This document shows positions 1-12,179 of a stretch of DNA of 64,000 nt, in pieces. A program made the position numbers and the translations under genes. Origin of the DNA: Pomacea canaliculata (Eukaryota; Mollusca; Gastropoda; Architaenioglossa; Ampullariidae); assembly GCF_003073045.1 (NCBI RefSeq), contig NC_037594.1, positions 22,450,927 to 22,514,926 on the forward strand, in the 5' to 3' direction. The notes under the pieces were generated by a model. The model made no database searches. It was given only the letters and a program-made list of their open reading frames with translations, and was not told where the DNA came from. Positions within the stretch are counted from its first letter, which is position 1; every line of letters starts with the position of its first letter.

Positions 1-471
1 GTTTACAGTATAAAAGCCCACTGTGACATTTTTCTATAAAATGTTTTCTTGTAATTTGAATTCTCATCCACATCTAGCACTTTATAATGTACTTCACTAA
101 CACATCAAAAATGATAGAACTTTTGATGCTTAAAACAAAAAACTCAGGAGGATTTTTTTTCTCTTTGACACAGGAATAATTATAAGCAGGTAAATTTTGT
201 CTAAGGGGTAAGGGGAGGTAACATACTGGCTTGCTAGGCCCAAAATAATGCTCTTTCTAGTACGACCATATTTACCTAATAAACTGTTCTCTTCTTGTAT
301 ATTAAAACTGGAAAAGACTTGCTTCAAAAAAATTCTATTAAAAACTATATGAAATAATCTACCCGAAATTTATACTAGCTCACGTCAGTTTCTAAAAATA
401 ACCCAGTTCTAAGAACTGAGTCAACCTACTAATAATAACTACTGTAGTAAGCGTATGTATTTAACGTCTAC
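1..471. other. Upstream flank of the RING gene, no gene seen
   Basis: AT-rich sequence ahead of the first coding exon of the RING gene. I see no coding exon, RNA gene or recognisable repeat. The core promoter and 5' UTR of the RING gene should lie in the last few hundred bases, but no clear TATA box or initiator can be fixed by eye. Confidence 0.4.
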
Positions 472-3400
472 ATGATGGCTGAATTTCACAATTCAGGAGC
501 CGTCGGCGATATAGCTCCAGTCGTCGTAAGAAAGGTAGATTCTACCACAAACGCGGCGATGGACTCAGAAGATGGCAGTGTTCCGAAGAGTTCAGATCTC
601 GATAGATTCCTGCAGCAACAGCGCAGGTACTTGAGTGTGTTTTGATCTAGCTGAAAGTGATTTAATGACTTGGGGGCATTACACTTGTCATTATCACTCA
701 GTATGTTTCTCTGCTTGGTTGTTTTTGGGGTCTCACTCGTGAGTTCTGGGTTACTGTGATGTAGTTTAGGGGGGAAAATATGTACGATGCTTCAAAGGGG
801 GAACAAAGATATATCGAGACATTTTCACAAAAAGTTGATGCTAGTGTGCTAGACGGCAGTTTTGAATGCATTTTCACATGAAACACAAAATTGCTTTATA
901 CATGCATGCTTCTAAACATCTTTTGCTGCAGTGACCTCATGTATGAGCTGAGACGCATACGATTTGGTGATCGTCCAGTAACAGGCCAGAATAATCGAGA
1001 AAATATAGAAAAGTTTATTTCCAAGCATATGCAGGAGCCAGCTGGTGCCAGCCATGGCAAAGACAACGTCCCTGCAAATGTTGATGCTGTGGATGTGCAC
1101 AGGCCAGAAGCAGTGGTGGTCGAGGTGCAGGGTGTGTTCGAGCAACGCCGTGTGTCCTCCATTCTGCAACATCTAACTTCAGGCGCCACCTGGAAAACAT
1201 TATTCGGGGTAGCATTGCCAGTGCTTCACAAAGACCTAGAGTTTCAAATATTTCACACCCAGTCATATCTGCGCAGCCAACAGTTGCTACCACAGAAGAA
1301 GACAGGCCTACATCTTCTGCTTTAACAGATGCCAGTGAAGTCTCCATAGCCCCTTCCACTCAAGACAGAGGTGAGAACACGTGAACTGAAGGAATTGTTG
1401 CCACTGCTATTCTAATAATATATATATAAAATAAGATAATATTTTAACATTTCTTAGTTTTTTCCCCATCAAGGATGAGTTGAAACCTAAATCAAATATT
1501 AACACATTAACACTTCTCAACTTAAACATCAAAACTAAACTGATTTAATTTAAAATAAAAGATAAAAAAAAAAGTTATAGTACAAAAAAAGTAAAATTTT
1601 AAAAATAGATTTTTATATATAATTCTTTTTCGTGTTAATTGTTTTGTTGTAGATTAGCTATGTCTGTGTGTATGTGCATGCATTTGCTTGAGCACACATA
1701 AGATTGAGAAAGAACAGCAAATGTGTGCACCTTATCAGTGCAAGTATTAAATTTCCAGATTTACCTCTGCTGTCCCTCTTGACTCTTCCCCCGCCAACTG
1801 TTGCTAGTCATTAGTAATTTAAATATTAATGAAAATTATTTGTCTTTAATCAGTTTCAACTCTCCAAAGAACTTCAAGACCATTACAATGGCCATCTGGT
1901 GATGCAACAGCAGACAGGGAACAAGAAGCATGGAACAGCATTTCTCAGGTTCAGCATGAAGATATGGTGTATGAGATAAGCGAACTGCTCCATCGTCGTC
2001 TTGTATCATCTGCCCTCAGCAGTGAATTCAGAACTGTCATGGAGCTGCAAATCCAGGTACAGGCATCTGCTGCTTGCACAAAATAATGTTATGCTTTCAT
2101 CTGATTTACTTGATAGTTTGACCAAAAAGTGTGATAGGCAGACTATTTTCACTGGAACCAAAACATTATTATTTTCTGGTATCTTATCACATATTCTGTG
2201 CTTGATGAAATATTCTGCTTATATATACCAGAATTATCATAAAATCTATGCATTATTTGTTACAACCAGTTACACTACTATGTTTTTTAAATTAGTAGTC
2301 TGTGTTGCATATGATATCAAATAGTGTTAACTGTTGCACAGGAGCATTTTTTAGTTTTTCAGTTCTTGGACCCCTTGTCATATTACAGTTTTGAGGAAGG
2401 AGCTTTGGAAATCAAATATAGCGAGTTCTACTTAACATTGAAATGAAAATGCTAGTTCTTGCCTATGTGCTGCAGAAAAGTATTACTAATAACCAATGTA
2501 TACAACATCCCTTTTTTTTCAGAATCATCTACATCACACTGGTAGCGACGGAGAAGCAGTGGCCAGATTTTGTTCGCAGCATTCCTCAGTCCCAGAATCA
2601 CATTCATAATGACTTTAGTCAGTTTGGCATCATGCCTGGGCTTGTGGACGACAATGCTGATAACATATCCATCACAGGAATCAGTGCTACTGCTGTTCCT
2701 TATACACAGGTATCTTAGTCATTGCTTGAATTTCTAGTTATAAAGAATGGCCCGAGTCAAACAGGTCAGTAGTTCAGCTGATTTATATTTATCCTTTTGA
2801 TATTTTCGACAGACAAATATGCACATGAGCCGTGAGATCCAAAGTCTCAAGTCCCAAATGGAAGAGATGAAGAACATGCTCCGATTGTCATTTGATCTTC
2901 AGATGGATATTCAGCGTGCCATCCGACAGGAGGTGGCTGCAGCACTAAGTGCATTTACAGGTCAGTTAGTGACATGTTTATTTGCTTAATTGTCAGCAAA
3001 ATTGGCTGAATCCAAGTAAGACAGGTTTATTTTTCTTCATATTAGCATACCTGTGAAACCATAATGTGGTCTTTAGTGACATAGAAGAAGGCTATGGTGG
3101 TCAGTTTTAAGTATAACAGGTGCAAATGTCTATGCTTTTGTGACTTGTCAAAAACTAACCTTTTTTAAGGATAGTAAAAGAGCATTGTTTGTGGTGTCTA
3201 TAGACGCATAGAAATATACTGATTTTATTCTTACAGGTCAGGGTGATGCTGCTGCTTCTGTTGAAACTCAGGCAAGCCGATCTGTGCCTGTCAACGACGC
3301 TTACTGCCTTATCTGCATGGACAGTTATTCAGACTGTGTGTTGTACCAGTGTGGTCACATGTGTGTCTGCTTCCTCTGTGGAAAAAGCCTTCTGACTAGG

Positions 3401-3475
3401 GGAAATGCAAAGTGTCCTGTGTGCAGGGCTGCTATTAGAGATGTCATCCGCGCATACAAAACAAATGCAGAATAA
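472..3475 (+). CDS. Neuralized-type C3HC4 RING-finger protein (probable E3 ubiquitin ligase), 6 exons
   Basis: Coding exons are about 472-626, 932-1370, 1854-2056, 2523-2709, 2813-2960 and 3237-3475, with matching GT-AG borders and phases. The last exon carries a C3HC4 RING: CLIC, then CGHMCVCFLC, then CPVC, ending AYKTNAE, very like the C-terminal RING of Neuralized. RINGs of this kind recruit E2 enzymes for ubiquitin transfer. Upstream are two similar short blocks, RRVSSIL..NFRRHLENIIRG in exon 2 and RRLVSSALSSEFRTVMELQIQ in exon 3, and a predicted helix LKSQMEEMKNMLRLSFDLQM in exon 5. No Neuralized (NHR) domain is visible, so the whole protein is a different RING family and no symbol is given. 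Two one-base frame slips interrupt it, near 1168-1172 and in the T run near 2565-2572. Reading resumes in the expected phase each time. Substrate is unknown. Confidence 0.8.
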
Positions 3476-3829
3476 AATTATTCATGTGAAAAGAACACTA
3501 GTGTGTGATTTTTAACCTTAATACTAACCTGATATGTACAGCTTCTTGTAAAAACTAAGTTGAAGCAGGCTGTTGTAAAATTTTTTCACCATCATATCAT
3601 GGGTACGGCATTGAATCCCAACATAATTATGCTAGAAGTGTTAAACTTTGCATTTTAGTGCAAGTTTATTACAGCTAGGCTTGTGATTTGCGTGTTTGTG
3701 TGTGTGAGCTCTAAAGTGCACCAGTATACAGCTCCAGAATGTAGACAGCTTCACCTCTAAAGGATTAAACTTGACTTCTAAAAAAGAATTATAGCAATCA
3801 GATTTGCTTGGTTTCTTGCAAAACATTTT

Positions 3830-3835
3830 AATAAA
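3830..3835 (+). terminator. Candidate poly(A) signal of the RING gene
   Basis: An AATAAA about 355 bases after the RING-gene stop. Another AATAAA at 3471-3476 overlaps the stop codon itself. Which one is used cannot be told from sequence. Confidence 0.4.
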
Positions 3836-3864
3836 AAAAGAGAACACTTGAAACATTTGTGTCC

Positions 3865-3870
3865 TTTATT
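3865..3870 (-). terminator. Candidate poly(A) signal of PUS1
   Basis: TTTATT on the plus strand, i.e. AATAAA on the minus strand, about 190 bases beyond the PUS1 stop. It lies only about 30 bases from the opposing candidate signal of the RING gene, so the two convergent 3' ends may nearly touch or overlap. Confidence 0.4.
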
Positions 3871-4061
3871 CCTCTAAGATCATTCCTCTTGTGCTATCAT
3901 TCAGTAAGTATATGCTACAAAGCACATAAATAGGAATACCATATATTATGACCTGCTCTGCACTTCATTCTGACATAATGGTATATCATTCGCTGAAAAA
4001 GTTTTGCTTGTTTGTTCACTGCTTGTTCAAATCTGCATTCACAGAACACTCCACATTGTAT

Positions 4062-7000
4062 TTACTCTGTACATTGCTTGTTGTCATCATTCATTGTTTT
4101 GTCTTCCATCTGGTCCTGATTTTCTTCGACTTCCTTTTCCTGAGCAGCCTTTGTGTCTGAGGGGGAATTTGCCTGTTGCAAACACAAAAGTGAAAATACT
4201 GTGCACAAAGTAATCTGCATAATAGTCTTAAGCTAGGAAAGTTGAAAAGATAGTATAAGGACCAATTCAAACAAGCATACCTAAACATTTAGCTTCCCTC
4301 AATTTTAATTGAAAAACATTTTGCATGATAATGCTTGAAAGTCAAATGAGAATGCTACAGACTTCTATGGCATTTTTTTTATTACCCTGGCTTTGTCCAT
4401 CTCTTCCAGTAATCGTCTGGTTCTCCACCAATTTGGATCCTTCTCGCCTTCTAGTGGTGCACCCATCTTTGGGTCAATGATATCGAATTTATGATACTGC
4501 AGTGTGGCCAGCCACTGCATCATCCTTCATAACATTAAGGTTTATTTTGCTTTAGTTTTTATTGAAGACACAAGAAATCTAAAAGATTTTAGCTGCACCT
4601 TTTCCATTGGCTTTTTTGATAAGAATCTGACAAGTTTCTCTGGCCAATAAAACAGCTGAATTATTTAGTGACAATAACTCCACAGATAAACATAATTCTA
4701 AGCATCACTGTCGATAAAGTCCTTGAAAATGCTACTAAGGATACACTCCCTGGTCTTTCTCTGCTTTCGAAATGTGAGACAAAACACGCTCTTCCTTGAA
4801 CTTCTCCAAAGCTTCCTGCACAAATAAAAACCAACACAAAGATGCTGCATCTCTAATGATCTGTACTTTTAAGCCCTAATCTGGAACTAAAAACCTAAAA
4901 CTATTGAGATATAAAATGAAAATGAATTACTGCAAATGGAATGCACATCTTGATTCCTGGGACAAATTATACTTTTCTTCATTCCGTTAATGGCAATTAG
5001 TTTAAACTTATCAGTTTTTAATATACATATTTACTTACAATACTTTACATACCTGGTACTCGTCCCATTCCATAGGTTCATGTATGCCATCCTTCCCAAA
5101 TTTTTTGTTGTAGCCATCAAAGAACAGCTGAATATTACAGAAATGAATTAAAGCCGACATGGACATTAAAGATACGATATAAAAGAATGTCTCCATTAAC
5201 TCAGCAATATGATACTTAAGTGTGACATTTACCACTAAACATGCAGGAACACTCATGATTCAACACAAAGTACCATTTGGGTGACATAACAAAATTGCAT
5301 GCAAAGTACACAAATGCAATTATTGTGTTTGAGTCATCATTAACATTACCAAACTTTACACATTTCATAAAGAGAGAAACATAGACTGTCATACTTTCTG
5401 AGCTTTGGGACCTGCTTGCATGTCTGACAAGAGGCAAGGTGGGAACTATTAATACAAATTTAAGAAACAATCACCTAAATTTATTCAGCGTACGTATATC
5501 AAACATCATGTCACAGCCATGCTAAACATCAGCACAATTATGCTTGGCGCTGACGTACGCATCACAGCAAGATAAGCTAATGGCAATTAACTTGCTGCTA
5601 ATGGCGTCTCGAGACAGATTTATAATTATGATCAAAAAACACATGCACACACTACATAGAAAAATTGGCATACCTTATCAAGAAACAACCCTAAACCAGG
5701 TGCCTTTGGAATGTCTATTCTATATGGTGCCCATGATTTCTCAAGGACATCAACACCACAGCATCCTCTCACAATTGCAATCATCAAACCTGGAGAAAAA
5801 TTGGCCTATGATGACAGGATTGAGCACCCTTAATTTTTAAGTGCTGTGCATCTGCTTTAATTAATATGTGCCAAAGCAATAAACCTTGTAAAGTTGTCAA
5901 TATTTATATTACTGATTTTACTGAAAATAATTCTCCTTTTCATAACATTCTGAAAGTTTTTGTTTTTATCTTGTAGTTATGCAAACTCAAATTCCACAAA
6001 GTAAACAAGTTAAAGAATAAACAGAAGAATGATATGAAACAGTGTGGAAGACTTATTTTGTATATAAATCTTTTAGACATACCAATCATTTTTCTGATGT
6101 GGTGCAACATAAAACTTTGGCCTTTAACTGTCAACACAACAAATTCCACTCCATCCCGCACGAAAGGTTCTCCACACTGAAAAGCAAATTGTTTTTAAAA
6201 AAATTGATTTCCCCCACTTTTAAAGAAAAACAATTTTTAAATTAGGACGGAGATAAAGCAACCTTTGGGTTTTCTACAACAGAGATTCCAATTTAAATTA
6301 AAATTAAAAACAGACAAATTGTGGGGCAACAACATGCCCTTTGTTTAATCTCCTTAGATCACCATCCAACAGATTTTTTTATTTGCACACACCTCAAACA
6401 TGATGATGTAACGTTTAGAACTGGGGTCATTTGGTTTTCTGCAAAAGAAAAGCTAAAGATCAGATAAACATATTATGCCATGTTCAGAATAAAGAAAAGA
6501 ATTTTTATTATTTTCATGACTGGCTTAACATATGTGTCAATGACCAAACAAAAATCTAAACAAAGGAACAGAAATGAAAAGGGATCAGGGTTATGGTTAC
6601 CAATTAACCCAATTAACAGGCTAATCAAAACATCAAAATAAAAGTAAAAACACAAAGCTGTCAATGATCATTTGAAGTACAAAAGTATACTAGCCATGTT
6701 AAGTGATGGAATGAACAACTTGAGTCATTAACTTTATTAAGAATTGTGCTAAGATAAACTCACTTGCCAGATGTAAAATTGTGGAAGTTGTGAGTACCCT
6801 TGTACATGGCCAAGATTTCTCTCACATGCAGAAGGATATCCCCTAAAAATTTTCATCAACATCATGAAATCAGCATCTTACATCAACACATTTCAAATCA
6901 TTTACAAACAAAACTCACTGTAAAATGTAAAAGAAAGCGTGATTGGAGGAATATATAAAAACTGTCTAAAGTGTTAGCAGGAGTTTAAAAAACAAAACAC

Positions 7001-10000
7001 CTACCAGTTATTCTGTAATCTTTGGTGATGAACTGTAATAATAAATAAAAACAATTAGCACGGCGGTGCACATGCAAGATCCCATTTATATTCTTGTATT
7101 TAACAATGCATGTTTTAAATCAAATTCTTTAAAAAAAGTCACCCAAAAAAGTGACAATGGTCAAAAATGTTTAATCAAAAATTTTTTTTTAAGTGCAAGG
7201 TCACCCACAGCAGATACCTCATTTCTGCTCAACTATTTAACTCTTTGTTCAAAGATCTCCCTGACCTCTGGGTCAACAAGCTCCAGAGACCTCAGAACAA
7301 TGCTCCTCATTCCTTGCACAGTATTCCACAAGCAGAATGTTGATCTGCACTGACTGCCACTTTACGCTTGCACTGAATTCTATGCTGCCACACTTTGCTA
7401 TCATGTTGTTCATGGCCTAATCTGAGTTTGTGTTGCCCTACCAGCCTGGTGGGTCTATCTGCTATGCCCAAACCAATTTTCTCACTGTCTTTTGTATCAG
7501 ACTGGAGAAGTTTGGTTGTCACTCTCTTTCTTTCTCTGACCCAAGTATTTGGAATGCCCTGCCACTGTCTCTTCATACAGGTGGGATGCTACATGCTTTC
7601 TGGTCTGGACTTTAACTTACCTTTTGGTAATTGGTCTACCCTGACTGTTCTTGTATACTTATTTATCTCTGTGTTCCTTTATATTCTTAAGACTGTTAAC
7701 TGTGAGTTTATGTATGTTATTTTTGACTGTGCTGTTCATCTCTATCTCATTCGCTACTCCCCCATCTCTTGTAAAGCACACTGAGCTCCTCTCTGTGTGG
7801 GAAATGAGACACAAATCCTATTATTATTAAAATCTGTTTACCACATAGTGGTTGCAAAGAAAATGAAAACACTAGTAAAAGACACCATAATAATTCAAAC
7901 TTTCAAAGATACCTTTAAAAACCAACAAATATTTTGACAAGATTAATTTTTATTCTCTAAATTTCTTTTTCTCACCTTTTCAATGGGGGCAAAGGAGTAT
8001 GTGGGAAGCATATACTTATATGTGCGAGCTGAGCAGTAATTCTTGCTGTCAAATCCTCGAGTTGTGCGGCGACATGCTGCCAACCACAGAACACACCTTA
8101 GCATGGCAAGAAAGACTTAAGCTTATCATTTCTATTTAAAATTTTTTTAAAAAGCTGAATTTTAAACATTATAAATTGTTTATGATAGTGGGAAGGAATA
8201 TTAAAATGACTCTTCAAGATCAAACATCATTAACATTCCGACAAGGGCCTCTTTAACTTAACGATGTATGTAATTTCACTTCTGTTATTATAAATACTTA
8301 CCTATGACTTGTATTTCTGGTGGAAGGTGTGAATTGATTTTTTCTATGCAGTTTTCTGTTACTATCATTTATAAAAGAAAAACAAAACACCATAAATTTC
8401 TGGCTGTATCGATGATTTCTTAATATTATGCAAAAATAGCTACAAGTTAAAAATTCATAAAACTAACTTCTCCATGAAGTTTACTTTTTTTCAGCAGTGT
8501 GCTAATGGTATTATGTAAACATAAATGAAAATATTGGAACATGTTATTAAATTTATTTTACTACAAACTATAAAAAGAGATTTTTGTAACCCAGGGTTAG
8601 CCATGTATGTTCAATGCTTACATATATATATATACTTATCTTCAAGGATACTACATTTCCAATAGCTGACACGTTTTTATCTGTGCGAGCAGCTCTCTGA
8701 AAACACATCTGGTTTAAAAAAAAAAAACTTCTTAGCAAATCTTTTTACAAGAAGAAATAGCTCAATCAGTGATTATCATTATAATAATCATCTTTCTTTT
8801 AGGCTAGATTTTCACATCAGTATACTCTTTGATGGCTTTTCTTTTCTTTAGCATTAGCTCAGATTGACTCTTGCACAAGAATTTATGAGGACTGAAGTGT
8901 ACTACCAGACTGACAACATGCTACATACTTTTTATTTAATTGTGTTTCTATCAAAAGGAAGCAAATAGTACTTTATGTTTTGAACATTTCTTAAAACAAA
9001 ACAAAAAAGTGCATACCTGTTGTGGTGTGTCTGCATGTTCTTGCGGTATGGCACCAGCTTGCACCAGAGCCCTCATCAGCTCACTCTCAATGGTCTTGAA
9101 TTCATTACCCCTGAAAGTAAGATGTTCTCTGCTAAAGTCTAGGTTTTTTCCATGAATATGAGGAGAATAACAACAAACACACAAAATGATAAATCACAAC
9201 AGATTGATCTGCATTAATTTTAATAAATCTATAATGGTCTTTTGGAGCCTTTGTAAACTGCTATTCTAGCCAAAAACTGACCATTTCAATTTGGTTTTAA
9301 AGGAAAAGGCAAGTCAGCCAACAAATTAGGCTTAAATGATGCATATTGATATTCTCAATTATTTCCACTCAAACGTTCGGGTTTGCTATCTTTCCTTTTA
9401 ATAAAAGTTTTCAACTCCCACAAGGAGTAAACAATACTATTTTCCCAAATCTGAGTAAATAACCATCTTCTGTATGCAAGATACAAACCTTTTGTACATA
9501 AAAAGAGGTCATATTCCTCAAACTATGTCAGTCATGTAAATATCCCTTACATGCATAAACCCCAACCCAATTTTCCCATTGCCTATAACCTTTAAGAATA
9601 TATTCATGTGTTTATACAGCATGGATTTGATCACTTTAATGCATGCAAGTATTTAACATCTTTTATTTTCCTAGCATGGTTAATAGCTCAAATTTTGAGA
9701 ACAGGCATCTTCTGATAAACAACTCCCACTAATATTTAAAATAAATTTGTTTGCACTAGTGGGTCTTTAAGTATGCATACTGCTTTATCTTGTATGCATG
9801 CTTCAATTTGAAAATTCATGGTTTAATGATTATCAGGCATGTTTGTGATTCTTCTGATTTCTGAATATGTTCATCGTACTTCTGGAATTGGATGCCGTAG
9901 TAGCCTGCTCCACAGTATGCTAAAAGAAGTGCAACCTTGTGCTTCTTGTTTGGGCGACCTTGACCAAGAGCTGGAACCTGGACATAAGGATTTAGCATTT

Positions 10001-11195
10001 ATCATCAACTTAAAAGAGTCTAAAAAAAAAGGCATCTGATTGGTGGAACACACACCATGCTCTGGTCCACTTAGACCAAGCAAGACCGTAATAAAAGAAA
10101 CCATGGCAAGAGTAACACAGCTAGTGTAAACAAAGAAAACTTTTCTTGGCAAGACATTCTATCAGATATAAATAAAGCAACATGTCTCAGCAACGTGTGA
10201 TTTTTGCATGCATATGTGTGTGTACATTGCCACATATGCTGTTTATGTCTTTAAGGGTGAAACAATGAAAAAGAAGTAAACAGAAATGCAAAAAATACAA
10301 AAGGACTATGAACTTTACTTTGTGCATGCATATGAGTATCTGTGCACCCAAACAGTCTGAAAGCATATACACAGTATTGTACTCTTGATAGCTATGGAAA
10401 ATAAGAAAAAATGCAAAATACAGTACTTTTACATCTATCAAAAAATAAAATATAAAAATATAAAAAAAGAAAAAGGGAGTCAGGTAGCAAGAACTAAGAG
10501 TGCCGTGATTCTGAGGAAGACGAGAAAGGAAGTAGAAATAAATGAAAAAGAGGTGGAGAATCGAAAAAGGAGTAGCATTCTGTGGACTGTAATTATAGTA
10601 AAGCAGTACAACACTAAAAATAAATATAAAACCATGTTATCAACAGAAATGTTTATACAACCTCAGACTTAGCTTTCTTTGTTACAGCTTCACTTTCACC
10701 AGAGTCCTCAAGTGGCCTTTTCTCGGTAATCACCTGGAATCCAAGTCTTGAGTGTTAATTTTTTTTAAAAGGACAAAGAAAAATAGTTTCATTTAATTTT
10801 GCTTACGATTGATATGTACCTTAGTCACAATCACATGAACAGAAACACTTTTAAGATATCTGTAATGTAAAAAAAAAAAGTCTTGTAATAATGAGGTATC
10901 AAGAAGATTATTTTTTACCTTTCAATTAAGATGTTCTTAAAAATACATAATGAATTTGTCTCACTTGTAGAACGGTTAATAAATTATAAGCACTTTTAAA
11001 ATGCCACAGGTATAGGCATTACATTGCATTAGGGTATCACTGTAACTCTGAGTCTCTATTCATGTGTGTTTTACTTCACATGGCTAAGACGATAAATGCT
11101 AGACAGCCACTCACCTCTGATTGTGTTACTCTCATTTCGGCCATTCCAAGATTCTTTAATCTCTTGGAGAATGCAGCCAACACTCTTTTCAGCAT
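4062..11195 (-). CDS. PUS1: tRNA pseudouridine synthase 1 (TruA family), 16 exons, complete
   Basis: Isomerises uridine to pseudouridine in tRNAs; animal PUS1 acts in mitochondria and nucleus. Exons in transcript order: 11115-11195, 10662-10733, 9880-9977, 9017-9110, 8636-8708, 8302-8355, 7976-8076, 7005-7032, 6764-6842, 6393-6438, 6083-6176, 5674-5789, 5053-5127, 4745-4815, 4386-4524, 4062-4172. They sum to 1332 bases, 443 residues, close to human PUS1 (427). The chosen ATG gives a basic amphipathic leader ([17 protein letters not shown]) that suits mitochondrial import. Then come [16 protein letters not shown], the catalytic loop ARTDK with Asp at about residue 125, [30 protein letters not shown] and [11 protein letters not shown]. 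The residue after TDK is Asn where the family usually has Gly. All phases agree and no frame break is seen. Intron 7 holds a LINE tail. Confidence 0.96.
7190..7835 (+). mobile_element. 3' end of a non-LTR retrotransposon (LINE), truncated
   Basis: Lies in PUS1 intron 7, antisense to PUS1. Broken frames preserve the typical end of an animal LINE reverse-transcriptase ORF, for example [21 protein letters not shown] at about 7510-7570. A T-rich 3' UTR follows, ending TTGTAAAGCACACTGAG and a tail with TATTATTATTAAA near 7822-7833. The ATT-repeat tail matches other LINE tails in the window at 13.3-13.8 and 23.4-23.6 kb. A CR1/L2-like clade is likely but not proven. Confidence 0.65.
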
Positions 11196-11318
11196 CAAAA
11201 CAATGACTAAAATTAAATGGTGGGATGTCAAGATGTGACTGTGGCGTGTTGCATCGGGGCCAGCCGTAGGGAATCAAGCATTTGGCGAAGCGAGCAAAGT
11301 AACCGGAAGAGCTTCAAG
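11196..11318. promoter_or_regulatory. Possible divergent promoter between PUS1 and a plus-strand transposase-like fragment
   Basis: The PUS1 start codon (minus strand, 11195) and an ATG in the context AAGATGGCAGCC (plus strand, 11319) are only about 120 bases apart, head to head. The PUS1 5' UTR and promoter must overlap this interval. No TATA box is evident. Divergent use is inference. Confidence 0.3.
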
Positions 11319-12175
11319 ATGGCAGCCGACGTGAGGCCAGTGTTGACTGCAGTCTTTGTTTCGGTAGTTACATCCCCGAAGTGCTGTATCCAAGTTGTCG
11401 CAAATTAGTGTCAAGCTTGCAGCCCACCTTTCCATAAAAGAAAATCATGAGAAAGTGAAAATTACGACGCACACGTGGTTAATTTCGTCGAAGTCACCGT
11501 CCCTCGGTACTCGACGTACCAGTTCAACTCGCACTTTCGAATGTTCCCGGACGCCTTCGACGTAAGTTAATGTAATAAAATGTAAAATGTAATAAGCTTG
11601 ATAAAATGTTAATAAAAAATGCCTTAATCAATCGTAGGCAAGGTGAACTTTTTGTATACAATCATTAATGCATACACCAAACGTATCAATAATTATGATC
11701 ACACACATAAGATAAACAAACTTTCCTAGAGGCCTTTTGTGAAAATCACAATCCAAAGTGAGATAAAGAAAAATATCAGTCCCAACGAGTATATCTACAT
11801 TTTCATATATAGATTTTTGTTGGCACCAAGCCATGTGCTGTTTCCATCCATATCTACAAATTTTAACATAATGTGCAAAACTATAAGAAATTTGAAAGAG
11901 TAGCATAGAACAGGAGAGGATAAGTAAATAGTTTTCTAAATTATAGATGACACTAAAATCAAGAAACAGAAATCTAGATGGCACTGATGCTATCTCTCTC
12001 TAGTTCATATTTAACTTTTGTGTTTAAGCTGTTTGGTTATTTATTTTTCTGCTTAGATATTCTTTTTCATTTATTTTGCAGATGAAAACTTGTTTGTACA
12101 TTTTTCATGCATATTTTTATATATTTTTTTTTTTGTGAATGCAGGTTGTCTGTGACTGGTTAGAAATTCGTCCAT
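11319..12175 (+). mobile_element. Harbinger-like (HARBI1-type) transposase N-terminal fragment with an apparent intron
   Basis: The segment near 11475-11561 reads VNFVEVTVPRYSTYQFNSHF and then RMFPDAFD, which resembles the segment before the catalytic domain in HARBI1-like nucleases (VPxYxxxxFxxHFRMxxxxF). It stops at a good donor (GTAAGT at 11562). An acceptor at 12143-12144 continues in frame as VVCDWLEIRPCP. The upstream ATG at 11319 gives MAADVRPVLTAVF but meets stops before the conserved part, so the fragment is degraded or has another small intron. No catalytic DDE region follows; the sequence instead runs into a copy of the RING gene's 3' end. It could be an old transposon remnant or the start of a dead domesticated gene. 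The family call is from motif memory only. Confidence 0.4.
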
Positions 12176-12179
12176 GTCC

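Noticed and set aside
896-1359. Minus-strand ORFs opposite RING-gene exon 2
   Set aside because: Antisense shadows of a coding exon.
472-3475. Calling the RING gene a pseudogene because of two frame slips
   Set aside because: Splice sites, phases and both sides of each slip are conserved, and similar slips occur in two other genes in the window, so assembly error is the better explanation.
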